Assembly (NCBI GenBank): GCA_031431235.1
Contig: JANPDA010000426.1
Coordinates: 1 to 39,902 of the forward strand
Direction: 5' to 3'
DNA length: 39,902 nucleotides
Source of the DNA: JANNSW01 sp031431235
Lineage (GTDB): Bacteria; Pseudomonadota; Alphaproteobacteria; Rhizobiales; Hyphomicrobiaceae
Within the stretch, counting starts at the first letter, position 1, and each line of letters opens with the position of its first letter. A model generated the notes under the pieces. The model searched no databases, was not told the DNA's origin, and saw only the letters and a program-made list of their open reading frames with translations. A program made the position numbers and the translations under genes. This document shows, one piece after another, positions 31,499 to 39,902 of the stretch.

Positions 31499-32848
31499 CT
31501 ACTCGCTCTTCAGGTCGGTCGGCTTGCCCACGATCGTCACGATCAGGCCGCCTGGCTTCAGGAAGGTCTTGGCGACACGGCGGATATCCTCGATCGTGAC
31601 GGCATCGATCAGCGCATTGCGCTTCGCCACATAGTCGATACCTAGATCCTCGATCTGGATGCCGAGCAGCTGGCTCGCGATCTTGGAGCTGGAGTCGAAC
31701 CGCAGCGCATAGGAACCGATCAGATAGCTCTTGGCATTCTCGAGCTCCTCGGCCGTCGGCCCGTCGCTCGACATGCGGGTGAGCTCCTTGCCGATCACCT
31801 CGAGCGAGGTGCCGATCGCCTCGTTCTTGGTCGCGACCCCACCCAGATAGAGCGACGCACGCTGGTAGGTCTGCATGTAGGTGTAGACCGAGTAGGCAAG
31901 GCCGCGCTTCTCACGCACCTCCTCCATCAGCCGTGAATTGAATCCGCCGCCGCCAATGATATAGTTGAGGATGAAGGCCGACATGTAGTCGACGTCCTTG
32001 CGCCCGATCGCGCCGTGGCCGAACTGTGCAACCGACTGTGGCACATCCATCTCGACGACCGTGCGCGTCGGCCCCCCCTGCGGCGCCGCTTCGGGCACGA
32101 CCACGAGGCGGGCCTCGGGCGCCAGAGCACCGAACACCCGGTCGAGCAGCACTCCCAGCGCCGTGGCATCGATATCGCCGACGACGGAGATTTTGAGATT
32201 GCCGCGGGCAAAGACCCGCGAGCGGTAGTCCTCGAGATCGTCGCGGGTGATCGACTTGACGCTGGCGATGGTGCCGGTGACCGGCCGGCCATAGGGGTGA
32301 TCGGGGAAGGCGATCCGGAACCAGGTGTCGTTGGCGACCTTATCGGGGTCTTGGGCGTCGAAGGCGATGCCGGCAAGGATCTCGCCACGCATGCGCTCGA
32401 TCGACTCCGCATCGAAGCGCGGCTTCGTCAATGCGAGCGCGAGCAGATCGGCCGCCTTGTCGCGGTTTTCGGTCAAGCTCTGGAAATTGCCCGAAAAGCT
32501 GTCGCGGCCCGCCTCGAAGCCCAGCTTCATCGCCAGATCCTCGACGCGCTCCTGGAACTCCGCCGACTTGATGTCGCCTGCCCCCTCATCCAGCATCGCG
32601 GACAGGATATTGGCGACGCCCGGCTTGGCGGTCGGGTCCTGGGAGGAGCCGCCGGTGAAGGCAAACGACATGGTCGTCAGCGGCAGGCTGTGCTCCTCGA
32701 CGAGCCAGGCCTCGATGCCGCCGGGGCTCTTCACCAGCTGGATCTTCATGGCGAAGGCCGGACGGCTGGTTGCGGTAGTGGCGAGCGCAATCGGGATCAT
32801 GGTGAGAACCATAAGTGCGAGGGAGCGGAGGCGTTGGGTGGTCGTCAT
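31499..32848 (-). CDS. M16-family peptidase-like protein lacking the zinc motif
   Basis: 449 aa. The first ~33 residues are a signal peptide (LRSLALMVLTMIPIALATTA and on to AFA). The M16 fold is recognised from GGSSQDPTAKPGVANILSAM and MEEVREKRGLAYSVYTYMQ. The catalytic HxxEH is absent; the position reads ANILSAML. Such non-catalytic partners work with an active M16 subunit, here the gene 67 bp upstream. Periplasmic. The ATG at 32848 is preferred to one at 32866 because the signal peptide follows it directly. Confidence 0.9.
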   Translation of the reverse strand: MTTTQRLRSLALMVLTMIPIALATTATSRPAFAMKIQLVKSPGGIEAWLVEEHSLPLTTMSFAFTGGSSQDPTAKPGVANILSAMLDEGAGDIKSAEFQERVEDLAMKLGFEAGRDSFSGNFQSLTENRDKAADLLALALTKPRFDAESIERMRGEILAGIAFDAQDPDKVANDTWFRIAFPDHPYGRPVTGTIASVKSITRDDLEDYRSRVFARGNLKISVVGDIDATALGVLLDRVFGALAPEARLVVVPEAAPQGGPTRTVVEMDVPQSVAQFGHGAIGRKDVDYMSAFILNYIIGGGGFNSRLMEEVREKRGLAYSVYTYMQTYQRASLYLGGVATKNEAIGTSLEVIGKELTRMSSDGPTAEELENAKSYLIGSYALRFDSSSKIASQLLGIQIEDLGIDYVAKRNALIDAVTIEDIRRVAKTFLKPGGLIVTIVGKPTDLKSE

Positions 32849-32915
32849 GTGGATGTCCAAGATCAAGCAGCCCCAGCGGAGCGGGTGCGGCGGTGGCGTC
32901 TGATCGGCTCAGCTT

Positions 32916-34364
32916 TCAGCCGCCGCCAGCTTCGGCCGTCGGCAGCAGCCAGCCGGTGACGGACGCCTTCTTCGCCAGATAGTTGCCAGCCGCCGACTTC
33001 AGGTCGTCGACTGTCACGGCCTTCAGCCGATTCGGCCATTCCTCGATGTCGGCGATCGACTGCCCGACGACGATACCCCAGCCATAGCGGCGGGCGAGGC
33101 CTCCCAGGCTGTCTGACTCGTAGACATAGTCCGCGATATAGGCCCGACGTGCGCGCTCGAGCTCGAGGTCGGTCACGCCATTCTTCACAATGTCATCGAT
33201 ACCGGCATCGATTGCGGCCTCGAGCTTGGCGAACTCCACCCCAGTCGCTGCCACGGCGTAGAGCGAGATGCGCCCACCGTCGAGACCCGAGGAGGAGTAG
33301 TAGCCGGTGATGTTGGCGGCGAGCTTGTCGGCGACGACGACGGATTTATAGAGGCGGCTGGTCGAGCCGGACGCGAGGATCTTGACCAGGAGGTCGATCG
33401 CCTCGGCCTCGCGCGGCTTTGCCGTCACGTAGCTCGGCGTCAGATAATGACGCTCGATCGTCGCCTGGCCGGCACGCGGATCGAGCAGCTCGATCCGGCG
33501 CGGCGCGACCGCGGGAGGCTCGCTGGCGCGCGGCAGGCGCAATGTCTCATGGTTGGCCGGGATCTTGCCATAGGTCTCCCTGGCGAGCTTCAGCACCTCA
33601 TCGGGCTCCACGTCGCCGGCCACGACCAGAACGGCGTTGTTGGGTGCGTAGTAGCGCTTGTAGAAGGCGAGCGCGTCCTCACGCGTCAGCGCTGCCATCT
33701 CGTGCTCCCAGCCGATCACCGGCACGCCATAGGAATGGTTGAGGTAGAGCGCGGCCATCGTCTGCTCGCCGAGGATGCTCGCGGGATTGTTGTCGACCCG
33801 GCTGCGCCGCTCCTCGAGGATCACCTTTCGCTCGGTCAGCACGTCGGACTCGGCCAGACGCAGATTGGCCATCCGGTCCGATTCCATCTCCATCACGAGC
33901 GGCAGCCGCTCCTTGGCGACGTTCTGGTGATAGGCGGTCGCGTCCTGGCTAGTGAAGGCATTGTCCTGCCCACCGTTCTTGGCGATGATCTTGGAGAACT
34001 GGCCGGCCGGAAGCTTCTCGGTGCCCTTGAACATCAGGTGCTCGAGGACGTGGGCGATGCCAGACTTGCCGCGCGCCTCGTCGGAGGCGCCGACCCGGTA
34101 CCAGACCATGTGGGTCACGACCGGCGCCCGATGGTCGGGCACGACCACCACCTGCATGCCGTTGTCGAGCGTGGTGAGGGTCGCACGGCTCGTCGCTTGA
34201 GCGCCCGCGAGGCGGGGTGCGGCTAGGGTCATGATGGCCACCAGGAGCAAGAGAAGAGGAAGCAGCAGGGCTCGAGCGGTACTGACGCCCGAAGCCGCGG
34301 GTCCGATAGCAGAACCGCGCCGCAGCGAGGCCGTGCCAAATCTCGAATTGGGTGTGAAGCTCAT
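32916..34364 (-). CDS. M16-family zinc metallopeptidase, active subunit
   Basis: 482 aa. The zinc motif HxxEH is present in GIAHVLEHLMFKGT, with the distal Glu in the following helix region (ESDVLTERKVILEERRSR). A hydrophobic export segment (ALLLPLLLLLVAIMTLAAP) precedes the mature part at ATLTTLDNGMQVVVVPDHRA. The second half has the R/Y substrate-binding elements (ASGSTSRLYKSVV). It forms an operon with the inactive partner downstream. Starts at 34364 (MSFTPNSRFG) or 34400 are possible; 34364 gives the more compact signal. Confidence 0.92.
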   Translation of the reverse strand: MSFTPNSRFGTASLRRGSAIGPAASGVSTARALLLPLLLLLVAIMTLAAPRLAGAQATSRATLTTLDNGMQVVVVPDHRAPVVTHMVWYRVGASDEARGKSGIAHVLEHLMFKGTEKLPAGQFSKIIAKNGGQDNAFTSQDATAYHQNVAKERLPLVMEMESDRMANLRLAESDVLTERKVILEERRSRVDNNPASILGEQTMAALYLNHSYGVPVIGWEHEMAALTREDALAFYKRYYAPNNAVLVVAGDVEPDEVLKLARETYGKIPANHETLRLPRASEPPAVAPRRIELLDPRAGQATIERHYLTPSYVTAKPREAEAIDLLVKILASGSTSRLYKSVVVADKLAANITGYYSSSGLDGGRISLYAVAATGVEFAKLEAAIDAGIDDIVKNGVTDLELERARRAYIADYVYESDSLGGLARRYGWGIVVGQSIADIEEWPNRLKAVTVDDLKSAAGNYLAKKASVTGWLLPTAEAGGG

Positions 34365-34568
34365 GATCGCAGATGTCGCTTCGCAGCGCAGTGAAGTCAA
34401 ATTACAAGTTCTCCATCCGCGGGCGGCCCAATCTCTTGCCGTTTCCCGGTCGACGCTGCGCCCGGTCGGGACCCAAGCGGCGCCTCATCCCCGGTCGCTG
34501 GGTCCCCGGCTGAGCCTGCGCCTCGTCGGGGCGGCAGTCGAAAACATCGACACGGCTCGATTTCCGGA

Positions 34569-36020
34569 TCAGCTCCCCACCTTCTCGTCCCAGCCGCTGA
34601 TCGCCTTCACCTCGAGGAAATCCTCGAGGCCCCAGCGCCCGCCTTCGCGGCCGTTGCCCGACTGCTTCATGCCGCCGAAGGGACTGCCATAGGGTCGCGC
34701 CGCGCCATTCATGATCACCATGCCGGAGCGCAACTTGCGGGCGAGCCGCTGGGCGCGCCGCTGGTCGCCGCTCTGCACGTAGTTGGTGAGGCCGAATTCA
34801 GTGTCGTTGGCGACGCGCAGCGCCTCCTCCTCGGTGTCGAACGGCATCATCGCGAGCACCGGACCGAAGATCTCCTCGCGCGCGATCGTCATCGCTCCCG
34901 TCACGTCCGCGAACACGGTCGGGCGCACGAAATAGCCGCGATTGAAGCCTTCCGGCCGGCCCGGGCCGCCGGCGACGAGCCGCGCGCCCTCGCTAATGCC
35001 GGACTCGATCAGGCGCTGCACCTTGTCGAACTGGGCCTTGGAGACGAGCGGCCCGATATGGGAGCCCGGCTCGGACGGCTGGCCGACCTTGGTCGCGCGC
35101 GCCGTCTCGGCAGCGATCTCGACCGCCTCCGCATAGACCGAGCGCTCGACCAGCATCCGCGTCGGTGCGTTGCAGGATTGGCCGGTGTTGTTGAAGCAGT
35201 GGGCGGTGCCGCGCTTGACCGAGACCTTGATGTCGCTGTCGGCGAACACGATGTTGGCGCCCTTGCCGCCGAGCTCGAGCGTCACCCGCTTGATGGTGTC
35301 GGCCGCAGCCTTGCTGACGGCGATGCCGGCTCGCGCCGAGCCCGTCAGCGACATCATGTGGATGCCCGGATGGCTCGACATCGCCGCGCCGACGGTGGGG
35401 CCGTCGCCGTTGACGAGGTTGAATACGCCGCGCGGGAAACCGGCCTCCTCGATCATCTCGGCAAACAGCATGGCGGACAGCGGCGCCAATTCGGATGGCT
35501 TCAACACCGCCGTGCAGCCGGCAGCGAGCGCCGGCACCACTTTCAGTGTCACCTGGTTCATCGGCCAGTTCCAGGGCGTGATCAGCCCGCAGACGCCGAT
35601 CGGCTCGTAGACGATCCATTCGCCGCGCGCGGTATCGCTGAGCGGATGCTCGAACGCGTAGCTCTCGAGCTCGCGGATGAAGGCCCGGATGTGGCCGAGG
35701 CCCGAGCTTGCCTGCGCCTTGGTCGCGAGCGAGATCGGCGCGCCCATCTCCAGGCTGATCGCTTCGGCCATCTCGCCATTGCGCCGCTCATAGACCTCGG
35801 CGAGCTTCCTCAGGAGAGCGAGCCGCTCGGCTTTGGCGCTGAAGCCCCAGGTTTCGAAGGCACGAGCCGCGGCTGCCACCGCCTTGTCGACATCGGCCTT
35901 GGTCCCCAGCGAGATCACTGCGACCGGCTCCTCGGTTGCCGGGTTGATGACGTCGAGCTTTGCCGACCCGGCGGGCTCGATCCAGCCGCCGTCGATGAAG
36001 AACCTGGTGCGCTGCAGCAT
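34569..36020 (-). CDS. Aldehyde dehydrogenase family protein
   Basis: 483 aa, NAD(P)-dependent aldehyde oxidation to the acid. Catalytic Cys283 is in NTGQSCNAPTRM, the general base Glu249 in LELGGK, and the oxyanion Asn151 in TPWNWPMN. The C-terminal PFGGMKQSGNGREGG is typical. The substrate cannot be named; the closest pattern is the broad betaine-aldehyde/aromatic aldehyde group. It is 66 bp downstream of ptsP on the same strand, so it may be read from that transcript, but no functional link is apparent. Nothing notable is seen in the 204 bp that follow. Confidence 0.93.
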   Translation of the reverse strand: MLQRTRFFIDGGWIEPAGSAKLDVINPATEEPVAVISLGTKADVDKAVAAAARAFETWGFSAKAERLALLRKLAEVYERRNGEMAEAISLEMGAPISLATKAQASSGLGHIRAFIRELESYAFEHPLSDTARGEWIVYEPIGVCGLITPWNWPMNQVTLKVVPALAAGCTAVLKPSELAPLSAMLFAEMIEEAGFPRGVFNLVNGDGPTVGAAMSSHPGIHMMSLTGSARAGIAVSKAAADTIKRVTLELGGKGANIVFADSDIKVSVKRGTAHCFNNTGQSCNAPTRMLVERSVYAEAVEIAAETARATKVGQPSEPGSHIGPLVSKAQFDKVQRLIESGISEGARLVAGGPGRPEGFNRGYFVRPTVFADVTGAMTIAREEIFGPVLAMMPFDTEEEALRVANDTEFGLTNYVQSGDQRRAQRLARKLRSGMVIMNGAARPYGSPFGGMKQSGNGREGGRWGLEDFLEVKAISGWDEKVGS

Positions 36021-36086
36021 GATGGGTGGCTCCTGGAGATCTCGTGTTGCTGTCTTCCGCTTGCTTGCGACCCGGCGCGGCTCGAG

Positions 36087-38351
36087 TCAACCGAGCTCGA
36101 CGTTCTGGTCCTTGGCGAACTGCAGCAGCTCCGCACGCACGTCGCTGGCTCCCGCCTCCATCAGCTCGCCGATCCGCCGGCGCAACCGCCCGGCATCGAG
36201 GGAGAGGATCATTGCCTTGACGGGTCCGATCGCGGCAGGCGCCATCGAGATCGAGCGCAGGCCGACGCCCACCAGCGCCATCGCCTCCAGCGGCCGGCTC
36301 GCCAGCTCGCCGCACAAGGTCAGCGGCTTGCCATGCTGCTGGGCTGCCTCGGCCACTCTGGTCATCACCCGCAACACCGGCAACGACAGCGGATCATAGC
36401 GCTTGGCGACGCGCGGATTGCTGCGATCGGCCGCAAACAGATACTGCAACAGGTCGTTGGAGCCGATCGACACGAAATCGGCAGCCCTGAACAGTCCGTC
36501 GAGATCGAACAGCATCGCCGGCACCTCGAGCATGGCCCCCAGCGCAATCGACCTCGGCGCTGCGAAACCCTGGCGCGCCAGCACCTTCTGTTGGCGGGCG
36601 ACGACGGCGCAAGCCGCTTCGTACTCGCCGATATCGCTCACCATCGGGAACATGATCTGCAGATCGCGCCCCGATGCTGCCCGCAGCAGCGCCGTCACCT
36701 GGGTCCGCAACAGGCCGTCGCGGTCGAGCGTCATCCTGAGCGCCCGCCAGCCGAGCGCCGGGTTCTCCTCCTGATCGTGGCGCAGATAGGGGAGCAGCTT
36801 GTCGCCGCCGATGTCGAGCGAGCGGAACACGACCGGCCGGCGTCCCGCCTCGTCGAGGATGCGCCGGTAGATCTCGGTCTGCTTGTCCTTCAAGGGCAGC
36901 CGCGCCGCAATCATGAACTCGAGCTCGGTGCGGAAGAGGCCGATGCCGTCAGCACCCGACTCCGCCAGTTGCGGCATGTCGACGATGAGGCCCGCATTCA
37001 TCTTGAGGCTGATCCGCTCGCCATCGCGGGTGAGCGCAGGGCGCGAGCGCAAGCCGGCATAGCGCTGCTGGCGCCGGGCGCGGAACCGCACCTTGTCGGA
37101 ATAGGCGGCGATCAACTCCTGGCCGGGCCGCAAATGCACCTCGCCGGTCTCGGCATCGATGATTACCGCATCGCCGCCTTCGACGCTCTCGACGATGCCG
37201 GCCGCCTGGCCGATTGCCGCAATTCCGATCGCCTTGGCGACGATCGCCACATGGCTGGCAAGCCCGCCCTCCTCGATCACCAGACCGCGCAGCCGGGTTC
37301 GGTCATAGTCGAGCAGCTCGGCCGGCCCCATGGTGCGGGCAACGAGGATCGTATCCTCGGGCAGCTTGTCGGCGGCAGCCGTTCCCTCGCGCCCGGCGAG
37401 CACGCGGAGCAGCCGGTCGGACAAGTCGTCGAGATCGCGGAAGCGCTCGCGCCAGAAGTCGCCGGCATGGCGCAGCATCCGGGCGCGGGTCTCATTCCTC
37501 ACGCGCTCGACCGCTGCTTCCGCCGTGAGGCCGGCGCCGAGCGCCTCGCGAATCCGGCGGATCCAGCCTGCATCGTGGGCATACATGCGGTAGGTCTCGA
37601 GCACCTCGCGATGCTCGCCGGGGCCGGTGAGATCACGCCGCTCGAGCATCGCATCGATGGTGCGGCGCAACCGGCGGATCGCTCGCGCGAGTCTGGTCCG
37701 CTCGGCCGCCAGATTGTCGGCGACGAGGTTCGTCACCACGACGCGCGGCTCGTGCAGCACCACATGCCCGAGCGCGATGCCTTCCGACAGCGACTGGCCA
37801 CGGATCAGCGACGCTCGCCCATGCATCAGCGACACCGAGGCGCCGCCCGCGCCAGCCACATCGCCCGAGGCGAGATGCTCGGCGAGCACCATCGCCGTCG
37901 TCTGCATCGCCTCCTCCTCGTCGGCGTCGTAGTGGCGCTGCATCCGGTTCTGGACGACGAGCACGCCGAGCAGCTGGCCATTGCGGATGACCGGCACACC
38001 GAGGAAGGAGTGATAGACCTCCTCGCCCGTCTCGGGCCGGAAGGAGAAGGCGGGATGGGATTGGGCCTCCGACAGATTGACCGGCTCGGCGCGCTCTGCG
38101 ATGAGGCCGACCAGGCCCTCGCCGCGACCCATGCGGGTGGTATGGACGGCGGCCGGGTTGAGGCCCTCGGTCGCGAACAGCTCGAGCGAGCCGTCCTGGC
38201 GGCGGACATAGATCGAGCAGACCTCGGCCACCATCAGGTAGGCGATCTGCTTGACGATCTTGTCGAGCCGTTCCTGACCGCTGCCCGCCTCCGCCATGAT
38301 CTGGCGCAGGCGTCGGATCAGGATGCGTGGCCCGGCGTCCGGCGGCGGCAT
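36087..38351 (-). CDS. ptsP: PtsP, enzyme I of the nitrogen phosphotransferase system
   Basis: 754 aa. An N-terminal GAF domain (about residues 15-160) precedes the enzyme I region. The phosphorylated His is about residue 367 in VIEEGGLASHVAIVAKA. The PEP-binding barrel follows (LFRTELEFMIAARLP, then DIGGDKLLPYL, FPMVSDIGEYEAA and GSNDLLQYLFAADRSN). It starts the PEP to NPr to EIIANtr relay that controls nitrogen and potassium responses. The ATG at 38351 is chosen because GGGAG lies 8 nt upstream; an ATG at 38366 lacks such a site. lysC lies 85 bp upstream, an order common in Hyphomicrobiales. Confidence 0.95.
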   Translation of the reverse strand: MPPPDAGPRILIRRLRQIMAEAGSGQERLDKIVKQIAYLMVAEVCSIYVRRQDGSLELFATEGLNPAAVHTTRMGRGEGLVGLIAERAEPVNLSEAQSHPAFSFRPETGEEVYHSFLGVPVIRNGQLLGVLVVQNRMQRHYDADEEEAMQTTAMVLAEHLASGDVAGAGGASVSLMHGRASLIRGQSLSEGIALGHVVLHEPRVVVTNLVADNLAAERTRLARAIRRLRRTIDAMLERRDLTGPGEHREVLETYRMYAHDAGWIRRIREALGAGLTAEAAVERVRNETRARMLRHAGDFWRERFRDLDDLSDRLLRVLAGREGTAAADKLPEDTILVARTMGPAELLDYDRTRLRGLVIEEGGLASHVAIVAKAIGIAAIGQAAGIVESVEGGDAVIIDAETGEVHLRPGQELIAAYSDKVRFRARRQQRYAGLRSRPALTRDGERISLKMNAGLIVDMPQLAESGADGIGLFRTELEFMIAARLPLKDKQTEIYRRILDEAGRRPVVFRSLDIGGDKLLPYLRHDQEENPALGWRALRMTLDRDGLLRTQVTALLRAASGRDLQIMFPMVSDIGEYEAACAVVARQQKVLARQGFAAPRSIALGAMLEVPAMLFDLDGLFRAADFVSIGSNDLLQYLFAADRSNPRVAKRYDPLSLPVLRVMTRVAEAAQQHGKPLTLCGELASRPLEAMALVGVGLRSISMAPAAIGPVKAMILSLDAGRLRRRIGELMEAGASDVRAELLQFAKDQNVELG

Positions 38352-38436
38352 CGGCGCGACTCCCATCCCGGCCTGGAGGAAACAGCGCCACGCCGCTCCG
38401 TCGCGGTCGGCTGTCCCCAGCGGCTATCGGCAGACT

Positions 38437-39693
<1,257 letters not shown>

Positions 39694-39902
39694 GCTCGTC
39701 CGTGCCGCTCGAAAGGGCGCTTCGACAGAGATCTGTCGCTTGGAAATGGGGGACATATTGCCTGGAAGCTCCGGGCGCAAACCCGATAGACCGCAATGGC
39801 GGCGGAGGCAAGGGTGTTGCATTCCCCGGCGCCCAGGCTGGCCCTCGCGAGCCAACGTCCTGCCGGCGTTCACCGCCACGCCGCCAGCACCGCCCGCTCC
39901 TC

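Overview
The window is a high-GC chromosomal segment (roughly two thirds G+C by eye) from an alphaproteobacterium, most likely of the order Hyphomicrobiales (Rhizobiales). The pointers are an rplU-rpmA-acetyltransferase-obgE block, an L21 protein with a C-terminal helix-hairpin-helix tail, a MucR/Ros regulator, a lysC-ptsP neighbourhood and a lutABC operon beside a class I cytochrome c. No plasmid or phage backbone, insertion sequence, rRNA or CRISPR array is visible. Genus cannot be fixed from the sequence alone.

Layout. 1-5100: serine deaminase (+), then two minus-strand genes, a Rossmann/DUF4166 protein and an acid-ceramidase-like Ntn hydrolase, separated by a strong palindromic operator candidate. 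5101-9579: ribosomal proteins L21 and L27, an acetyltransferase and the GTPase Obg, then tRNA-Leu(GAG), a nested inverted-repeat element and glucokinase. 10038-14310: a DUF1989 protein (-), a cytochrome c and lutABC for lactate oxidation. 14437-15781: a small accessory patch with a two-gene cassette (unknown protein plus HEPN-like protein) and a Cys-rich membrane protein.

16141-26022 is the most interesting part: a LuxR-type regulator, then a complete branched-chain-amino-acid-type ABC importer (binding protein, two ATPases, two permeases), a Rieske non-heme iron oxygenase and two different agmatinase/arginase-fold ureohydrolases, all on the plus strand and mostly tightly coupled. I infer an uptake and degradation pathway for a guanidino (or similar C-N) compound, with oxygenase attack and hydrolysis by one or two metal enzymes. 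Dyads lie in front of the regulator and in front of the binding protein. Two repeat blocks interrupt the operon, one before livG and one between the two hydrolases.

26153-31294: MucR (-) ending in a clear terminator, a TerB-like protein, a glutathione S-transferase, a peroxiredoxin (-), a secreted DsbD-alpha-like protein (-), YqgE/AlgH and an RlmM-like 2'-O-methyltransferase. 31499-39693 is all minus strand: an M16 peptidase pair (one active, one lacking the zinc motif), an aldehyde dehydrogenase, PtsP (nitrogen PTS enzyme I) and aspartate kinase LysC. Several convergent or gene-free spacers carry repeats: drifting heptamers at 116-178, 31294-31394 and 31477-31511, and REP-like dyads near 9.7-10.0, 18.7-18.8 and 24.4-24.9 kb.
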